DNA from: Nitrospiraceae bacterium
GTDB taxonomy: Bacteria > Nitrospirota > Thermodesulfovibrionia > UBA6902
Reading direction: 5' to 3'
DNA length: 6,643 nt
Assembly: GCA_020354155.1 (NCBI GenBank)
Contig: CP070644.1
Location: 2,068,852-2,075,494 of the forward strand
The notes under the pieces are model-generated. The model was not told where the DNA came from, made no database searches, and saw nothing but the letters and a program-made list of their open reading frames with translations. The position numbers were made by a program, and so were the translations under genes. Position 1 is the stretch's first letter; the number at the start of each line of letters is the position of its first letter. This document shows positions 1-5,556 of the stretch, in pieces.

Positions 1-1117
1 CGCTTATCTTTGTCTTATGAGTGGCTACGTATATTGCTCCTGCGGTAAAGAAGAGCGTTATCTTGCCGAATGCGTGGAGCACGATATGCATAACACTTCC
101 GGTAATGCCCGACGGTGTAAGGAGCGCAACTCCGAGTATGACGTAGGAAAGCTGGCTTACTGTTGAATAGGCGAGCCGGGCCTTCAGGTTGTCCTGCCTC
201 AATGCAATGGTTGATGAAACCAGAATGGTGAATGAGGCGAAATAGGCCAGGGCTGTCCCGAGTCCGAGCTCTGACAGCAGGTTAATGCCGAATATATGGA
301 GAACAACCTTTACCACAACAAATACGCCTGTTTTCACCACGGCAACTGCATGTAGAAGCGCGCTGACAGGAGTGGGTGCAACCATCGCTGACGGGAGCCA
401 CGAATGAAAGGGCATCATACCCGCTTTTGTAATGCCTGCCATAAACAAAATAAATGTAACGATCAAATATGTATCACTTACTCCCGTGCCCCTGACACTG
501 CCAAGTATCCCGTTATAGGAAAAATCCAGTGTCCCGGCTGCTGAATAGGTAAGAAATATCGCGAACAGCTGAAAAGCTATTGACGTACCTAGTAAATAGG
601 TAACGTATTTCCTCGCTCCTTTCAGTGCCTCGGGTGTCTCTTTATGGGCAACAAGAGGATAGGTGCTGAGGGTAATCATTTCATAGAACATAAATGTGGT
701 AAACAGGTTTGCGGAAAAGGCCACTCCCATTGTTGCGGAAAGGGCGATTGCAAAGCAGATGAAGTATCTTGTCTGCGCATGTTCTTTCAGCGACCGGACG
801 TACCCTATGGAATAAAAGGATGTAATGATCCAGAGAAATGAAGCCGTAACAGCAAAGAATATTCCCAGAGCGTCAACCCTGAACTGCAGAGCCATTCCAG
901 GTGCAATGGAAATGATGGTATATTCAATGACACTTCCTGCAAGAATGGGAGGGAGCATGGAGACTACAAGCCCGAATTTAATAACAGCGGCAATTATGGT
1001 CCATGATTCCCTCAGGTTTTTCGACTTCTCTCCGGTCAGATAAATGAGCAAGGCGGCTAGAAGCGAAACACAAACAGCCAGCAACGGCGTTACAGAGTAT
1101 ATCACTGATGTCTCCAA
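1..1117 (-). CDS. Proton-conducting antiporter-like membrane subunit (NuoL/MrpA-N/MrpD family), 3' end cut off
   Basis: A polytopic inner-membrane subunit of the NADH-quinone/Mrp antiporter (Proton_antipo_M) family, expected to form a H+ or Na+ channel in the Mrp/Mbh-like complex. The 372 visible residues include the key charged sites: Glu146 in the TM5 segment (FYEMITLSTYP), Lys231 in TM7 (GITKAGMMPFHSWLP), His256 and Lys262 in TM8 (LLHAVAVVKTG), the loop motif DNLKARLAYSTVSQ (309-322), and His348/Lys352 in TM12 (HAFGKITLFF). The sequence APTPVSALLHA and the TM12 lysine look more NuoL/MrpA-like than MrpD-like. The start is TTG, directly after the mrpD stop, with GGAGGG 6 bases upstream; the first in-frame ATG lies inside a membrane segment. 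Family members are about 490 residues or longer, so roughly a quarter or more is missing. It cannot be seen whether a C-terminal DUF4040 domain follows, but separate mbhD/mbhE genes make this unlikely. Databases may label it antiporter subunit D. Confidence 0.93.
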   Translation of the reverse strand, partial: METSVIYSVTPLLAVCVSLLAALLIYLTGEKSKNLRESWTIIAAVIKFGLVVSMLPPILAGSVIEYTIISIAPGMALQFRVDALGIFFAVTASFLWIITSFYSIGYVRSLKEHAQTRYFICFAIALSATMGVAFSANLFTTFMFYEMITLSTYPLVAHKETPEALKGARKYVTYLLGTSIAFQLFAIFLTYSAAGTLDFSYNGILGSVRGTGVSDTYLIVTFILFMAGITKAGMMPFHSWLPSAMVAPTPVSALLHAVAVVKTGVFVVVKVVLHIFGINLLSELGLGTALAYFASFTILVSSTIALRQDNLKARLAYSTVSQLSYVILGVALLTPSGITGSVMHIVLHAFGKITLFFTAGAIYVATHKTKIS

Positions 1118-2605
1118 TTAAAACCCTCCGGGAACAGTAAACTGAATGACGCTTGAGATGATTTTTCCGCTTAAGAAGCCTAGGGACAGGACCCCGGCGG
1201 CCATGATGGATATCGGGAAAAGCATGCTCACCGGTGCTTCGCTTATTACTGCAGCTCCATTGCCCTGCAAGTCGGCAGCCGGCTGAGGGCCGAAATATAT
1301 ATTTACCAGGATCTTGAAAAAGATGACTGCTGTCAATAAACTGCTTATAAGAAGGGCAGCTGCAAATACCCATTGGCCTGCCCCAATCGCGCCGAGCACC
1401 AAATACCACTTGCTGAAAAAACCGGCAGTTGGCGGAATGCCTACTATTGAAAGGCCCCCTATAGTGATAGCTGCCATGGTAACGGGCATCTTTTTATAAA
1501 GATTGCCGAAACTATTCAGGCTTCTCGTGCCTGTCTTATACTCAACGGCGCCCACAGCCAGGAAGAGACATGCCATCATAAAGGCGTCATTGAGAATATG
1601 GAGAACAGCGCCTGTGAATCCCATCCGGTTGCCTACACTTACTCCCATTACGATATATCCCACTTCGGCAATGATAATGTAAGAGAGCATCCTTTTTGCG
1701 TCAGTCTGTGCTATGGCACGTACGCAGCCATACAGCATTGCAGCCACGGCAAGCCAACCCAGCATGGCGGATGCAGGTAATATCTCTGTTGAGAACTGAG
1801 GTTCGAACACCGTAAACATGATCCGTATCATCACATAGGCCCCTACCTTGGTCATTGTGGATGAAACGAAGGCGCTTACTGCTGACGGTGCATGTGTATA
1901 TGCATCGGGGAGCCATTTATGCAGCGGAAAAAAAGCTATCTTGATGGCCACTCCTACTATCATAAAAGCAAATGCTCCTAAGACTACCTTGGAACCATAC
2001 AGGTTTGGAAGCAGTCCGGCCAGGTCAGCCATGTTAAGCGAACCGGTTGCTATATAAAGGTAACCCACACCGAGCAGATAGAAACAGGCGCCGATGGTTC
2101 CCATGATTACGTAATTAAAACTTGCCAGGGGCGCCCTGTCATCACCAACGGCTATCAGGGCATACCCTGCAAGGGATGATATTTCAAGAAAAACAAAAAG
2201 ATTAAAGGCGTCACCCGTTGCAAGTATCCCGAGTAGTCCGGCCACAAGCAGGAGGAACAGAGTATAGAAATGTGCCGTCTTTTTTGGCAGGTCCTTCTCA
2301 ATGCTCTTTTTTGAATAAACAGAGACCACCAGGCCGATAAATGATACGATAGCGAGCATAAAGGCGTTAAGGTGGTCGATTACATAGGCTATCCCCCACG
2401 GAGGGGCCCAACCTGCAAACTCATAGGTGATAGTGCCCTTGCTTATGACTGTCTGAATGATGGAAAAGGACAAAAGCACGGTGGCACCCAGGGTGGCAAC
2501 CGTAAGAGGGTAACAAACCTCCTTCCATCTCAACCCGACTACGAGGTTAATAAAAGAGGCCATCAAAGGAACCAGTATAATCAGTGCAGCAGCGTTCTCT
2601 GTCAT
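1118..2605 (-). CDS. mrpD: Mrp/Mbh antiporter subunit D (MrpD/MbhH-like)
   Basis: Large antiporter-like channel subunit of 495 aa, the usual family size, with about 14 predicted membrane segments. Visible hallmarks are Glu141 in TM5 (FVFLEISSLAGYAL), Lys222 in TM7 (AIKIAFFPLHKWLPDAYTHA), Lys253 in TM8 (SSTMTKVGAY), the DAKRMLSYIIIAEVGY loop (302-317), and GIPPTAGFFSKW (389-400). Glu141 and Lys222 correspond to the TM5 Glu and TM7 Lys needed for ion translocation in studied MrpD proteins. In TM12, where many relatives carry His and Lys, this protein has HILNDAFMMACLFL with Asp340 and Met344; Glu355 follows soon after. It overlaps mrpC by ATGA and abuts the next channel gene at TAA/TTG. The ribosome binding site is poor (CGGAAA), so translation probably depends on coupling to mrpC. 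As part of the complex it should move H+ or Na+ across the cytoplasmic membrane. Confidence 0.95.
   Translation of the reverse strand: MTENAAALIILVPLMASFINLVVGLRWKEVCYPLTVATLGATVLLSFSIIQTVISKGTITYEFAGWAPPWGIAYVIDHLNAFMLAIVSFIGLVVSVYSKKSIEKDLPKKTAHFYTLFLLLVAGLLGILATGDAFNLFVFLEISSLAGYALIAVGDDRAPLASFNYVIMGTIGACFYLLGVGYLYIATGSLNMADLAGLLPNLYGSKVVLGAFAFMIVGVAIKIAFFPLHKWLPDAYTHAPSAVSAFVSSTMTKVGAYVMIRIMFTVFEPQFSTEILPASAMLGWLAVAAMLYGCVRAIAQTDAKRMLSYIIIAEVGYIVMGVSVGNRMGFTGAVLHILNDAFMMACLFLAVGAVEYKTGTRSLNSFGNLYKKMPVTMAAITIGGLSIVGIPPTAGFFSKWYLVLGAIGAGQWVFAAALLISSLLTAVIFFKILVNIYFGPQPAADLQGNGAAVISEAPVSMLFPISIMAAGVLSLGFLSGKIISSVIQFTVPGGF
1124..1129 (-). promoter_or_regulatory. Ribosome binding site fixing a TTG start
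   Basis: GGAGGG on the minus strand lies 6 bases before the TTG at 1117. It sits inside the last codons of mrpD. It is the main reason for choosing the non-ATG start; the next candidate (GTG at 1105) would be 18 bases from it. Confidence 0.8.
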
Positions 2606-3006
2606 TTTCCGTTTTCAGTTTTCAGGATGCTTATAATTTCATCTTCTTCCAGTGTATTGTATTTCTTGTACAGCATTAAAAGCAGTGCAATGGCAACCCC
2701 GAATGTGCTTACCATAACAACAATAGCGGTGAGCATGAGCACGTGTGGAAGGGGGTTTACATAATGGGCCGTGTTAATAATGTCTGTAGCGCTACCATGT
2801 CCATTCTGGATAATGGGGATGGAGGCGCCACCCTTCTTAGAAGCTGTGGAGATAAAAAAAAGTATTATCGCTGTCTGGAAAATATTCATTCCCACAATCT
2901 TTTTGACTAGGTTCTTCTTGGCAATCATCGCATAGAAACCTATCATCATCAGAATGATATACATCCAGTAATTATATTTACTGATGATATAATCCATGGC
3001 TTCCAT
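2602..3006 (-). CDS. mrpC: Mrp/Mbh antiporter subunit C (NuoK-like)
   Basis: Small NuoK-family membrane subunit of 134 aa with three membrane segments, at about 14-30, 37-54 and 88-113. It carries the family signature HYVNPLPHVLMLTAIVV (81-97), preceded by a PIIQ segment (64-67) as in MrpC and MbhG. The usual Gln in PLPQAL is His here. MrpC packs between the channel subunits and the rest of the module and belongs to the conserved core shared with complex I. The ATG overlaps the mrpB stop as TAATG, and GGAG lies 8 bases upstream, which favours this start over Met4. The 3' end overlaps mrpD by ATGA. The C-terminus is a hydrophilic, charged tail (KKYNTLEEDEI). Confidence 0.95.
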   Translation of the reverse strand: MEAMDYIISKYNYWMYIILMMIGFYAMIAKKNLVKKIVGMNIFQTAIILFFISTASKKGGASIPIIQNGHGSATDIINTAHYVNPLPHVLMLTAIVVMVSTFGVAIALLLMLYKKYNTLEEDEIISILKTENGK

Positions 3007-3464
3007 TAGCCCTGCTCCCCATCTTCGTGTTCTCCTGCTGAAGCGATGTTGAGGAAGATCGAGACCATAACAGCCATTACCGTAAATCCGACCCCGATCT
3101 CAACTCCCAGTATTCCGAGAGACCTTGAATGTTCGGCATCAGCCGGGAGGATTATCTCGAGTATTCCATAGTCCAGGAAGTTTGCTCCGAGTATTACGCA
3201 CAGGAGCCCGATTCCCGTATATATTATCACTCCCGTGCTGCATAATATTGTATTTATTTTTTCACTCATCCGCTTTTTCATTTCCTTGATATCATAGGCA
3301 AGCACCATCAGTATGAAACTTGCAGCCAGTATGCATCCACCCTGGAAGCCTCCTCCGGGGCTGTAATGTCCGTGAGCAATAACATACAGACCATAGAGTT
3401 GTATGAATGGAATAATCGCCCGGCAAACTGTCTTAATGATTATATTTTCAAAATCCCTGATCAT
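3006..3464 (-). CDS. mrpB: Mrp/Mbh antiporter subunit B (MnhB domain)
   Basis: MnhB-family membrane subunit of 152 aa, equivalent to MbhF. Its signature is HGHYSPGGGFQGG (31-43), at the end of the first membrane segment. About four hydrophobic segments follow, with a charged loop at 59-69 (IKEMKKRMSEK) and a second conserved Gly-rich region LGILGVEIGVGFTVMAVMVS (116-135). The start chosen is the ATG at 3464: it overlaps the mbhE stop as ATGA and has AAGGA 7 bases upstream. An in-frame ATG nine codons earlier lies inside mbhE and has no such support. The stop overlaps the mrpC start by one base. In Mrp complexes MrpB sits with the MrpA C-terminal domains, matching its position directly after mbhD and mbhE here. 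Confidence 0.95.
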   Translation of the reverse strand: MIRDFENIIIKTVCRAIIPFIQLYGLYVIAHGHYSPGGGFQGGCILAASFILMVLAYDIKEMKKRMSEKINTILCSTGVIIYTGIGLLCVILGANFLDYGILEIILPADAEHSRSLGILGVEIGVGFTVMAVMVSIFLNIASAGEHEDGEQG

Positions 3465-3730
3465 TTTACTTTCCTTAGCAGCATCATGCATACAACACCC
3501 GCAGTGAAGATAACCACGGTCTCACCAAGTGTATCGTAACTCCTGTAGTCTGCCAGCACTGCAGTGACGATATTAGGAGTTGCTGTCTTTTTATATGCTT
3601 CCTGGATATATACAGGCGAGACATGGGTGCTTGCAGGGGAGGACGGATCACCCCAGCCTGGCATATCCAGAGTAGCATATCCGAGCATGGCTGTTGTGAG
3701 CAGTACTGCGATAAGAGCAAGAACCTTCAA
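3461..3730 (-). CDS. mbhE: MbhE-like subunit (equivalent to the C-terminal part of MrpA)
   Basis: Small membrane protein of 89 aa. It matches the MbhE domain that is fused to the end of MrpA in classical Mrp systems. It has one N-terminal membrane helix (3-19), then PGWGDPSSPASTHVSPVYI (24-42), the conserved block NIVTAVLADYRSYDTLGE (53-70), and a second helix VVIFTAGVVCMMLL (72-85). The start is TTG at 3730, which overlaps the mbhD stop as ATTGA and has a full AGGAGG 8 bases upstream. The upstream in-frame extension is an out-of-frame reading of mbhD. It ends with ATGA shared with mrpB. As a stand-alone gene it follows the arrangement of the archaeal Mbh operon. Its role is probably structural, linking MrpB with the channel subunits. 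Confidence 0.92.
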   Translation of the reverse strand: MKVLALIAVLLTTAMLGYATLDMPGWGDPSSPASTHVSPVYIQEAYKKTATPNIVTAVLADYRSYDTLGETVVIFTAGVVCMMLLRKVK

Positions 3731-3972
3731 TCTTTTGTCCTCCTGCTCGTATGATAGATTGCACCGATAAAGAAAGCTGTACTGATGCCAGCTCCCACGG
3801 TTGCTTCGGTAAAGGCAACATCCACTGCTCCCATCTCCGTCCATAAAAGACACAGAAGGAAGCTGTAGGCCCCCAGAAGTATGGCCGAACTGAGCAGGTC
3901 CTTAACGCTGATTGCGGCTATGGCGCAAATAACAACTATGACAAGCAGAATGAAGTCTAACTGCCAGATCAT
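3727..3972 (-). CDS. mbhD: MbhD-like DUF4040 subunit (middle part of MrpA)
   Basis: Membrane protein of 81 aa with about three helices and the DUF4040 signature GAVDVAFTEATVGAGISTAFF (48-68), including Asp51 and Glu56. It also has VKDLLSSAILLGAYS (23-37), typical of the family. In classical Mrp this domain follows the NuoL-like part within MrpA; here it is a separate gene, as in MbhD. It is distantly related to NuoJ. The ATG at 3972 overlaps the mrpG stop as ATGA and has AAGGAG 8 bases upstream. The in-frame ATG 13 codons earlier lies inside mrpG and encodes nothing family-like, so it was rejected. The short C-terminal tail is basic (HTSRRTK). Confidence 0.94.
   Translation of the reverse strand: MIWQLDFILLVIVVICAIAAISVKDLLSSAILLGAYSFLLCLLWTEMGAVDVAFTEATVGAGISTAFFIGAIYHTSRRTKD
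3739..3744 (-). promoter_or_regulatory. Ribosome binding site for the mbhE-like gene
   Basis: A perfect AGGAGG on the minus strand lies 8 bases before TTG 3730. It decides the start of the mbhE-like gene and shows that the weak TTG codon is paired with a strong site. Confidence 0.8.
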
Positions 3973-4301
3973 TTGGACGACTCCTTTTTCTCCCACGGCT
4001 TCACACTGCACACCAGCCCTGCCTTGGTAATGGCATGAGTTGCGGTAGGATTGGCAATGAATATAAACAGCGCGATAATCAATATCTTCATGCTTATCAG
4101 TATAGCTTCCACTGAAAATCCGTTATTGAGGTTATAGAGTGCCAGTCCGGCAAGTGACAGTAATGCCCCCAGGGTATCTCCCTTTCCGGCAGCATGCATC
4201 CGCGTATAGAAATCAGGGAACCGCAGCAGCCCAAGGGTTGCTGTGACAAAGAAGAAAGTTCCCGCTACGATTAAGGCTACGGCAATTGTAATGACAATCA
4301 T
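3969..4301 (-). CDS. mrpG: Mrp/Mbh antiporter subunit G (PhaG/MnhG)
   Basis: MrpG-family membrane subunit of 110 aa, the normal size, with three helices. Signatures are LGLLRFPDFYTRMHAAGKGD (23-42) followed by TLGALL, and ANPTATHAITKA (83-94) after the last helix. In Mrp structures, MrpG groups with MrpE and MrpF in the part of the complex thought to handle Na+. The ATG directly follows the mrpF TAG with no gap, and GGAGGG lies 6 bases upstream. The 3' end overlaps the mbhD-like gene by ATGA. The C-terminal tail (KPWEKKESSK) is hydrophilic. Confidence 0.96.
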   Translation of the reverse strand: MIVITIAVALIVAGTFFFVTATLGLLRFPDFYTRMHAAGKGDTLGALLSLAGLALYNLNNGFSVEAILISMKILIIALFIFIANPTATHAITKAGLVCSVKPWEKKESSK

Positions 4302-4607
4302 CTATTTCCCTCCCTCGTCTATTGAGCATCGTTCACCAGGATTAATGCTCTTTCTGCTGCGGAAGAATTTTGCAGCAGCAATTGTTGCTATGAAATTCAG
4401 AATTGCATATGCAAGAGAAATATCCAGAAACATGTCGCTTCTTCTATAAATAAATCCCATAAGGGCAAGGATCACTGTCGTTTTGGTGCCTATTGCGCTT
4501 ATAGCTATAATCCTGTCCAGCACAGTAGGGCCAGCTGCGCCCCGATAGAGAGCGAGCAATACCAGGACACACATAAAAATTGCAATGTATAAAAAGTAAT
4601 TTTCCAT
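4302..4607 (-). CDS. mrpF: Mrp/Mbh antiporter subunit F (MnhF)
   Basis: MrpF-family membrane subunit of 101 aa with three helices (about 4-21, 34-53, 60-80). Signatures are RGAAGPTVLDRIIAIS (22-37) and DMFLDISLAYAILNFIATI (58-76). The conserved Asp in each motif is present (Asp31, Asp62). With MrpE and MrpG it forms the small-subunit cluster at the sodium-handling end of the complex. The ATG directly abuts the mrpE TAA; only a weak GAAGA-like site precedes it, so coupling to mrpE is likely. After residue 81 the C-terminus is a hydrophilic extension of about 20 residues. Confidence 0.95.
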   Translation of the reverse strand: MENYFLYIAIFMCVLVLLALYRGAAGPTVLDRIIAISAIGTKTTVILALMGFIYRRSDMFLDISLAYAILNFIATIAAAKFFRSRKSINPGERCSIDEGGK

Positions 4608-5087
4608 TTAATCTTCTTCAAATATTTGTGCGACTTTATCTTCCATCTCCCCTGCCATAAGATCATCGGCAACCTTTTTGCTGAGGGCATGAACATAATA
4701 CTCCCCATCAACAATATCTGCGGTAATGGTGCCGGGGGTCAGGGTTATGGAGTTGGCAAATGTTACCAGGGAAAGTTCGGATTTTAATTTAGTTTTATAT
4801 CGAATTATCTTTGGGTCTATGGGCATCCCGGGGCTGAGAACAAGAGATGCTACATGGATATTGGACAGTATTATCTGATACAGAAGCCAGGGGACGTATT
4901 TAATGAAACGAAATGACTCTTTTATAATCCTTGGTGATAATTTTTCACTCTGTATATACAGGTTGTGGGACATAAAAGTTACAAGCGCGCAGGAGATGAC
5001 ACCCAATGAGAGGTGAAATACGTCAAACTTGCCGGACCATAATATCCAGTGCAGATAAAGAACCAAAAAAACTATTACGTATTTCAT
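4608..5087 (-). CDS. mrpE: Mrp/Mbh antiporter subunit E (MnhE), first gene of the operon
   Basis: MrpE-family subunit of 159 aa with two N-terminal helices (about 2-17 and 23-40). The family block KYVPWLLYQIILSNIHVA (63-80) and the signature SITLTPGT (113-120) lead a small cytoplasmic domain (about 100-159). It is the equivalent of MbhA. The start was set at the ATG 5087 because the protein then begins directly with its first helix, as family members do. A TTG at 5120 would add 11 residues (NPCNIAISNI), but neither start has a clear ribosome binding site. The stop abuts mrpF. No gene of the complex lies upstream, so this is probably where the operon transcript begins. Confidence 0.94.
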   Translation of the reverse strand: MKYVIVFLVLYLHWILWSGKFDVFHLSLGVISCALVTFMSHNLYIQSEKLSPRIIKESFRFIKYVPWLLYQIILSNIHVASLVLSPGMPIDPKIIRYKTKLKSELSLVTFANSITLTPGTITADIVDGEYYVHALSKKVADDLMAGEMEDKVAQIFEED

Positions 5088-5219
5088 TATATTTGATATA
5101 GCGATGTTACAGGGATTCAAGGACGCATGTATTTAGAATTTCTGAAAAAATATGGCTGCTTATTTTCTGACGAAGGTTTAAAGCTTTCATATTTTTCCCT
5201 TTATTTATAATGTTTAATT

Positions 5220-5264
5220 GAGATGACGAGAGGCTGAAAATAATTCCTAATGTGCCGGACCATA
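5220..5264 (-). pseudogene. Decayed partial copy of the mrpE 5' region
   Basis: On the minus strand this stretch repeats parts of mrpE at 4993-5041 in the same order. TATGGTCCGGCA is identical (12 bases), followed by CCTCTC and GTCATCTC. In this copy the 7 bases ATTGGGT of mrpE are missing between CTCTC and GTCATCTC, which breaks the frame, and a 3-base difference lies earlier. In translation, IWSG...FSLS parallels LWSG...FHLS of mrpE. The similarity fades on both sides, so the limits are approximate. It looks like a remnant of a partial duplication; a chance match cannot be fully ruled out. Confidence 0.5.
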
Positions 5265-5284
5265 TTTTATAGAAACAAACTGGA

Positions 5285-5312
5285 GAAATCAATAATATAG
5301 ATTGATTTTATA
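5285..5312 (-). promoter_or_regulatory. Perfect 8-bp dyad beside a weak promoter-like element for the mrp operon
   Basis: AAATCAAT (5286-5293) and ATTGATTT (5301-5308) are perfect inverted repeats around a 7-base AT-rich centre. On the minus strand a -10-like TATAAA (5312-5307) overlaps one arm, but no good -35 is found 16-18 bases upstream. It could be an operator or a hairpin in the mrpE leader, some 200 bases before the gene. The orientation (ATCAAT..ATTGAT) is not an FNR box. The assignment is weak. Confidence 0.25.
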
Positions 5313-5366
5313 GAGGTATAAATAAAATTGAATAACTACATTCATGAAGATTAGTTAGATCCTGAA

Positions 5367-5392
5367 GGGAAAGCTGCAATCCGATTGTTCCC
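5367..5392. other. Bulged hairpin
   Basis: GGGAA (5367-5371) pairs with TTCCC (5388-5392), and CAAT (5377-5380) with ATTG (5384-5387) around a CCG loop. A 5-base bulge (AGCTG) lies on one side. A T-rich stretch (TGTTATTT) follows on the plus strand, but no gene ends nearby, so a terminator role is not supported. Confidence 0.25.
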
Positions 5393-5418
5393 TGTTATTT
5401 CGAACGACGCGAGTAACC
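5390..5418. repeat. Possible degenerate copy of a dispersed intergenic repeat
   Basis: The stretch around TTATTTCGAACGACGCGAGT (5395-5414) resembles the widespread bacterial intergenic repeat type with the core GTCATTTCGAACGAAG. Only one copy lies in this window, so repetition cannot be shown here. Confidence 0.25.
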
Positions 5419-5462
5419 GTAAGATGTTATCATGAGGAAGGTTTCCATTATTAAACAAAATA

Positions 5463-5485
5463 GTTCATTCCCGGCAGTGATGAAC
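5463..5485. promoter_or_regulatory. Small dyad upstream of surE
   Basis: GTTCAT (5463-5468) and ATGAAC (5480-5485) form a 6-bp inverted repeat with an 11-base spacer, about 70-90 bases before surE. The spacing would suit an operator for a dimeric regulator or a small hairpin. No known regulator box was recognised. Confidence 0.2.
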
Positions 5486-5556
5486 AGTAACTGCAGAGAG
5501 TATCGTCAGAAAAGGGAATTGCTCCATAAAGAGCAGAGGTTTTGATAAACTAAAGT

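Larger units (their letters stand above)
5088..5556. other. Divergent intergenic region between mrpE and surE
   Basis: No convincing intact gene was found in these 469 bases. A 61-codon minus-strand frame (5292-5107) is not credible as a gene: its middle is the decayed mrpE-like fragment described separately and its ends match nothing recognised. The mrpE-proximal half is very AT-rich and holds an 8-bp dyad at 5286-5308. The surE-proximal half holds a bulged hairpin, a dispersed-repeat-like stretch and two small dyads. Promoters for both operons must lie here, but no strong -35/-10 pair is visible. Confidence 0.7.

Noticed and set aside
978..1409. 143-codon minus-strand open frame across the mrpD end
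   Set aside because: It overlaps two strongly supported membrane-protein genes in another frame, and its protein is Cys/Arg-rich with no family features.
2372..2764. 130-codon plus-strand open frame
   Set aside because: It lies antisense to mrpD/mrpC, whose reading is confirmed by motifs; low-complexity Ser/Thr content is typical of an antisense shadow.
1..5087. Respiratory complex I (nuo) operon
   Set aside because: MrpE, MrpF, MrpG, MnhB and DUF4040 signatures are all present and no Nuo-specific peripheral subunit is visible, so Mrp/Mbh is the better reading.
5107..5292. 61-codon minus-strand open frame upstream of mrpE
   Set aside because: No family resemblance except the short mrpE-like segment, which is frameshifted relative to mrpE; treated as a remnant rather than a gene.
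5285..5309. FNR/CRP-type binding site
   Set aside because: The half sites are in the wrong orientation (ATCAAT..ATTGAT instead of TTGAT..ATCAA) and the spacer is 7 bases, not 4.
5519..5536. Short hairpin (GCTC/GAGC with a 6-base loop) just before surE
   Set aside because: The stem is only 4 strict base pairs plus an A-T and a wobble pair, expected often by chance; no terminator T-run and no riboswitch-like structure around it.
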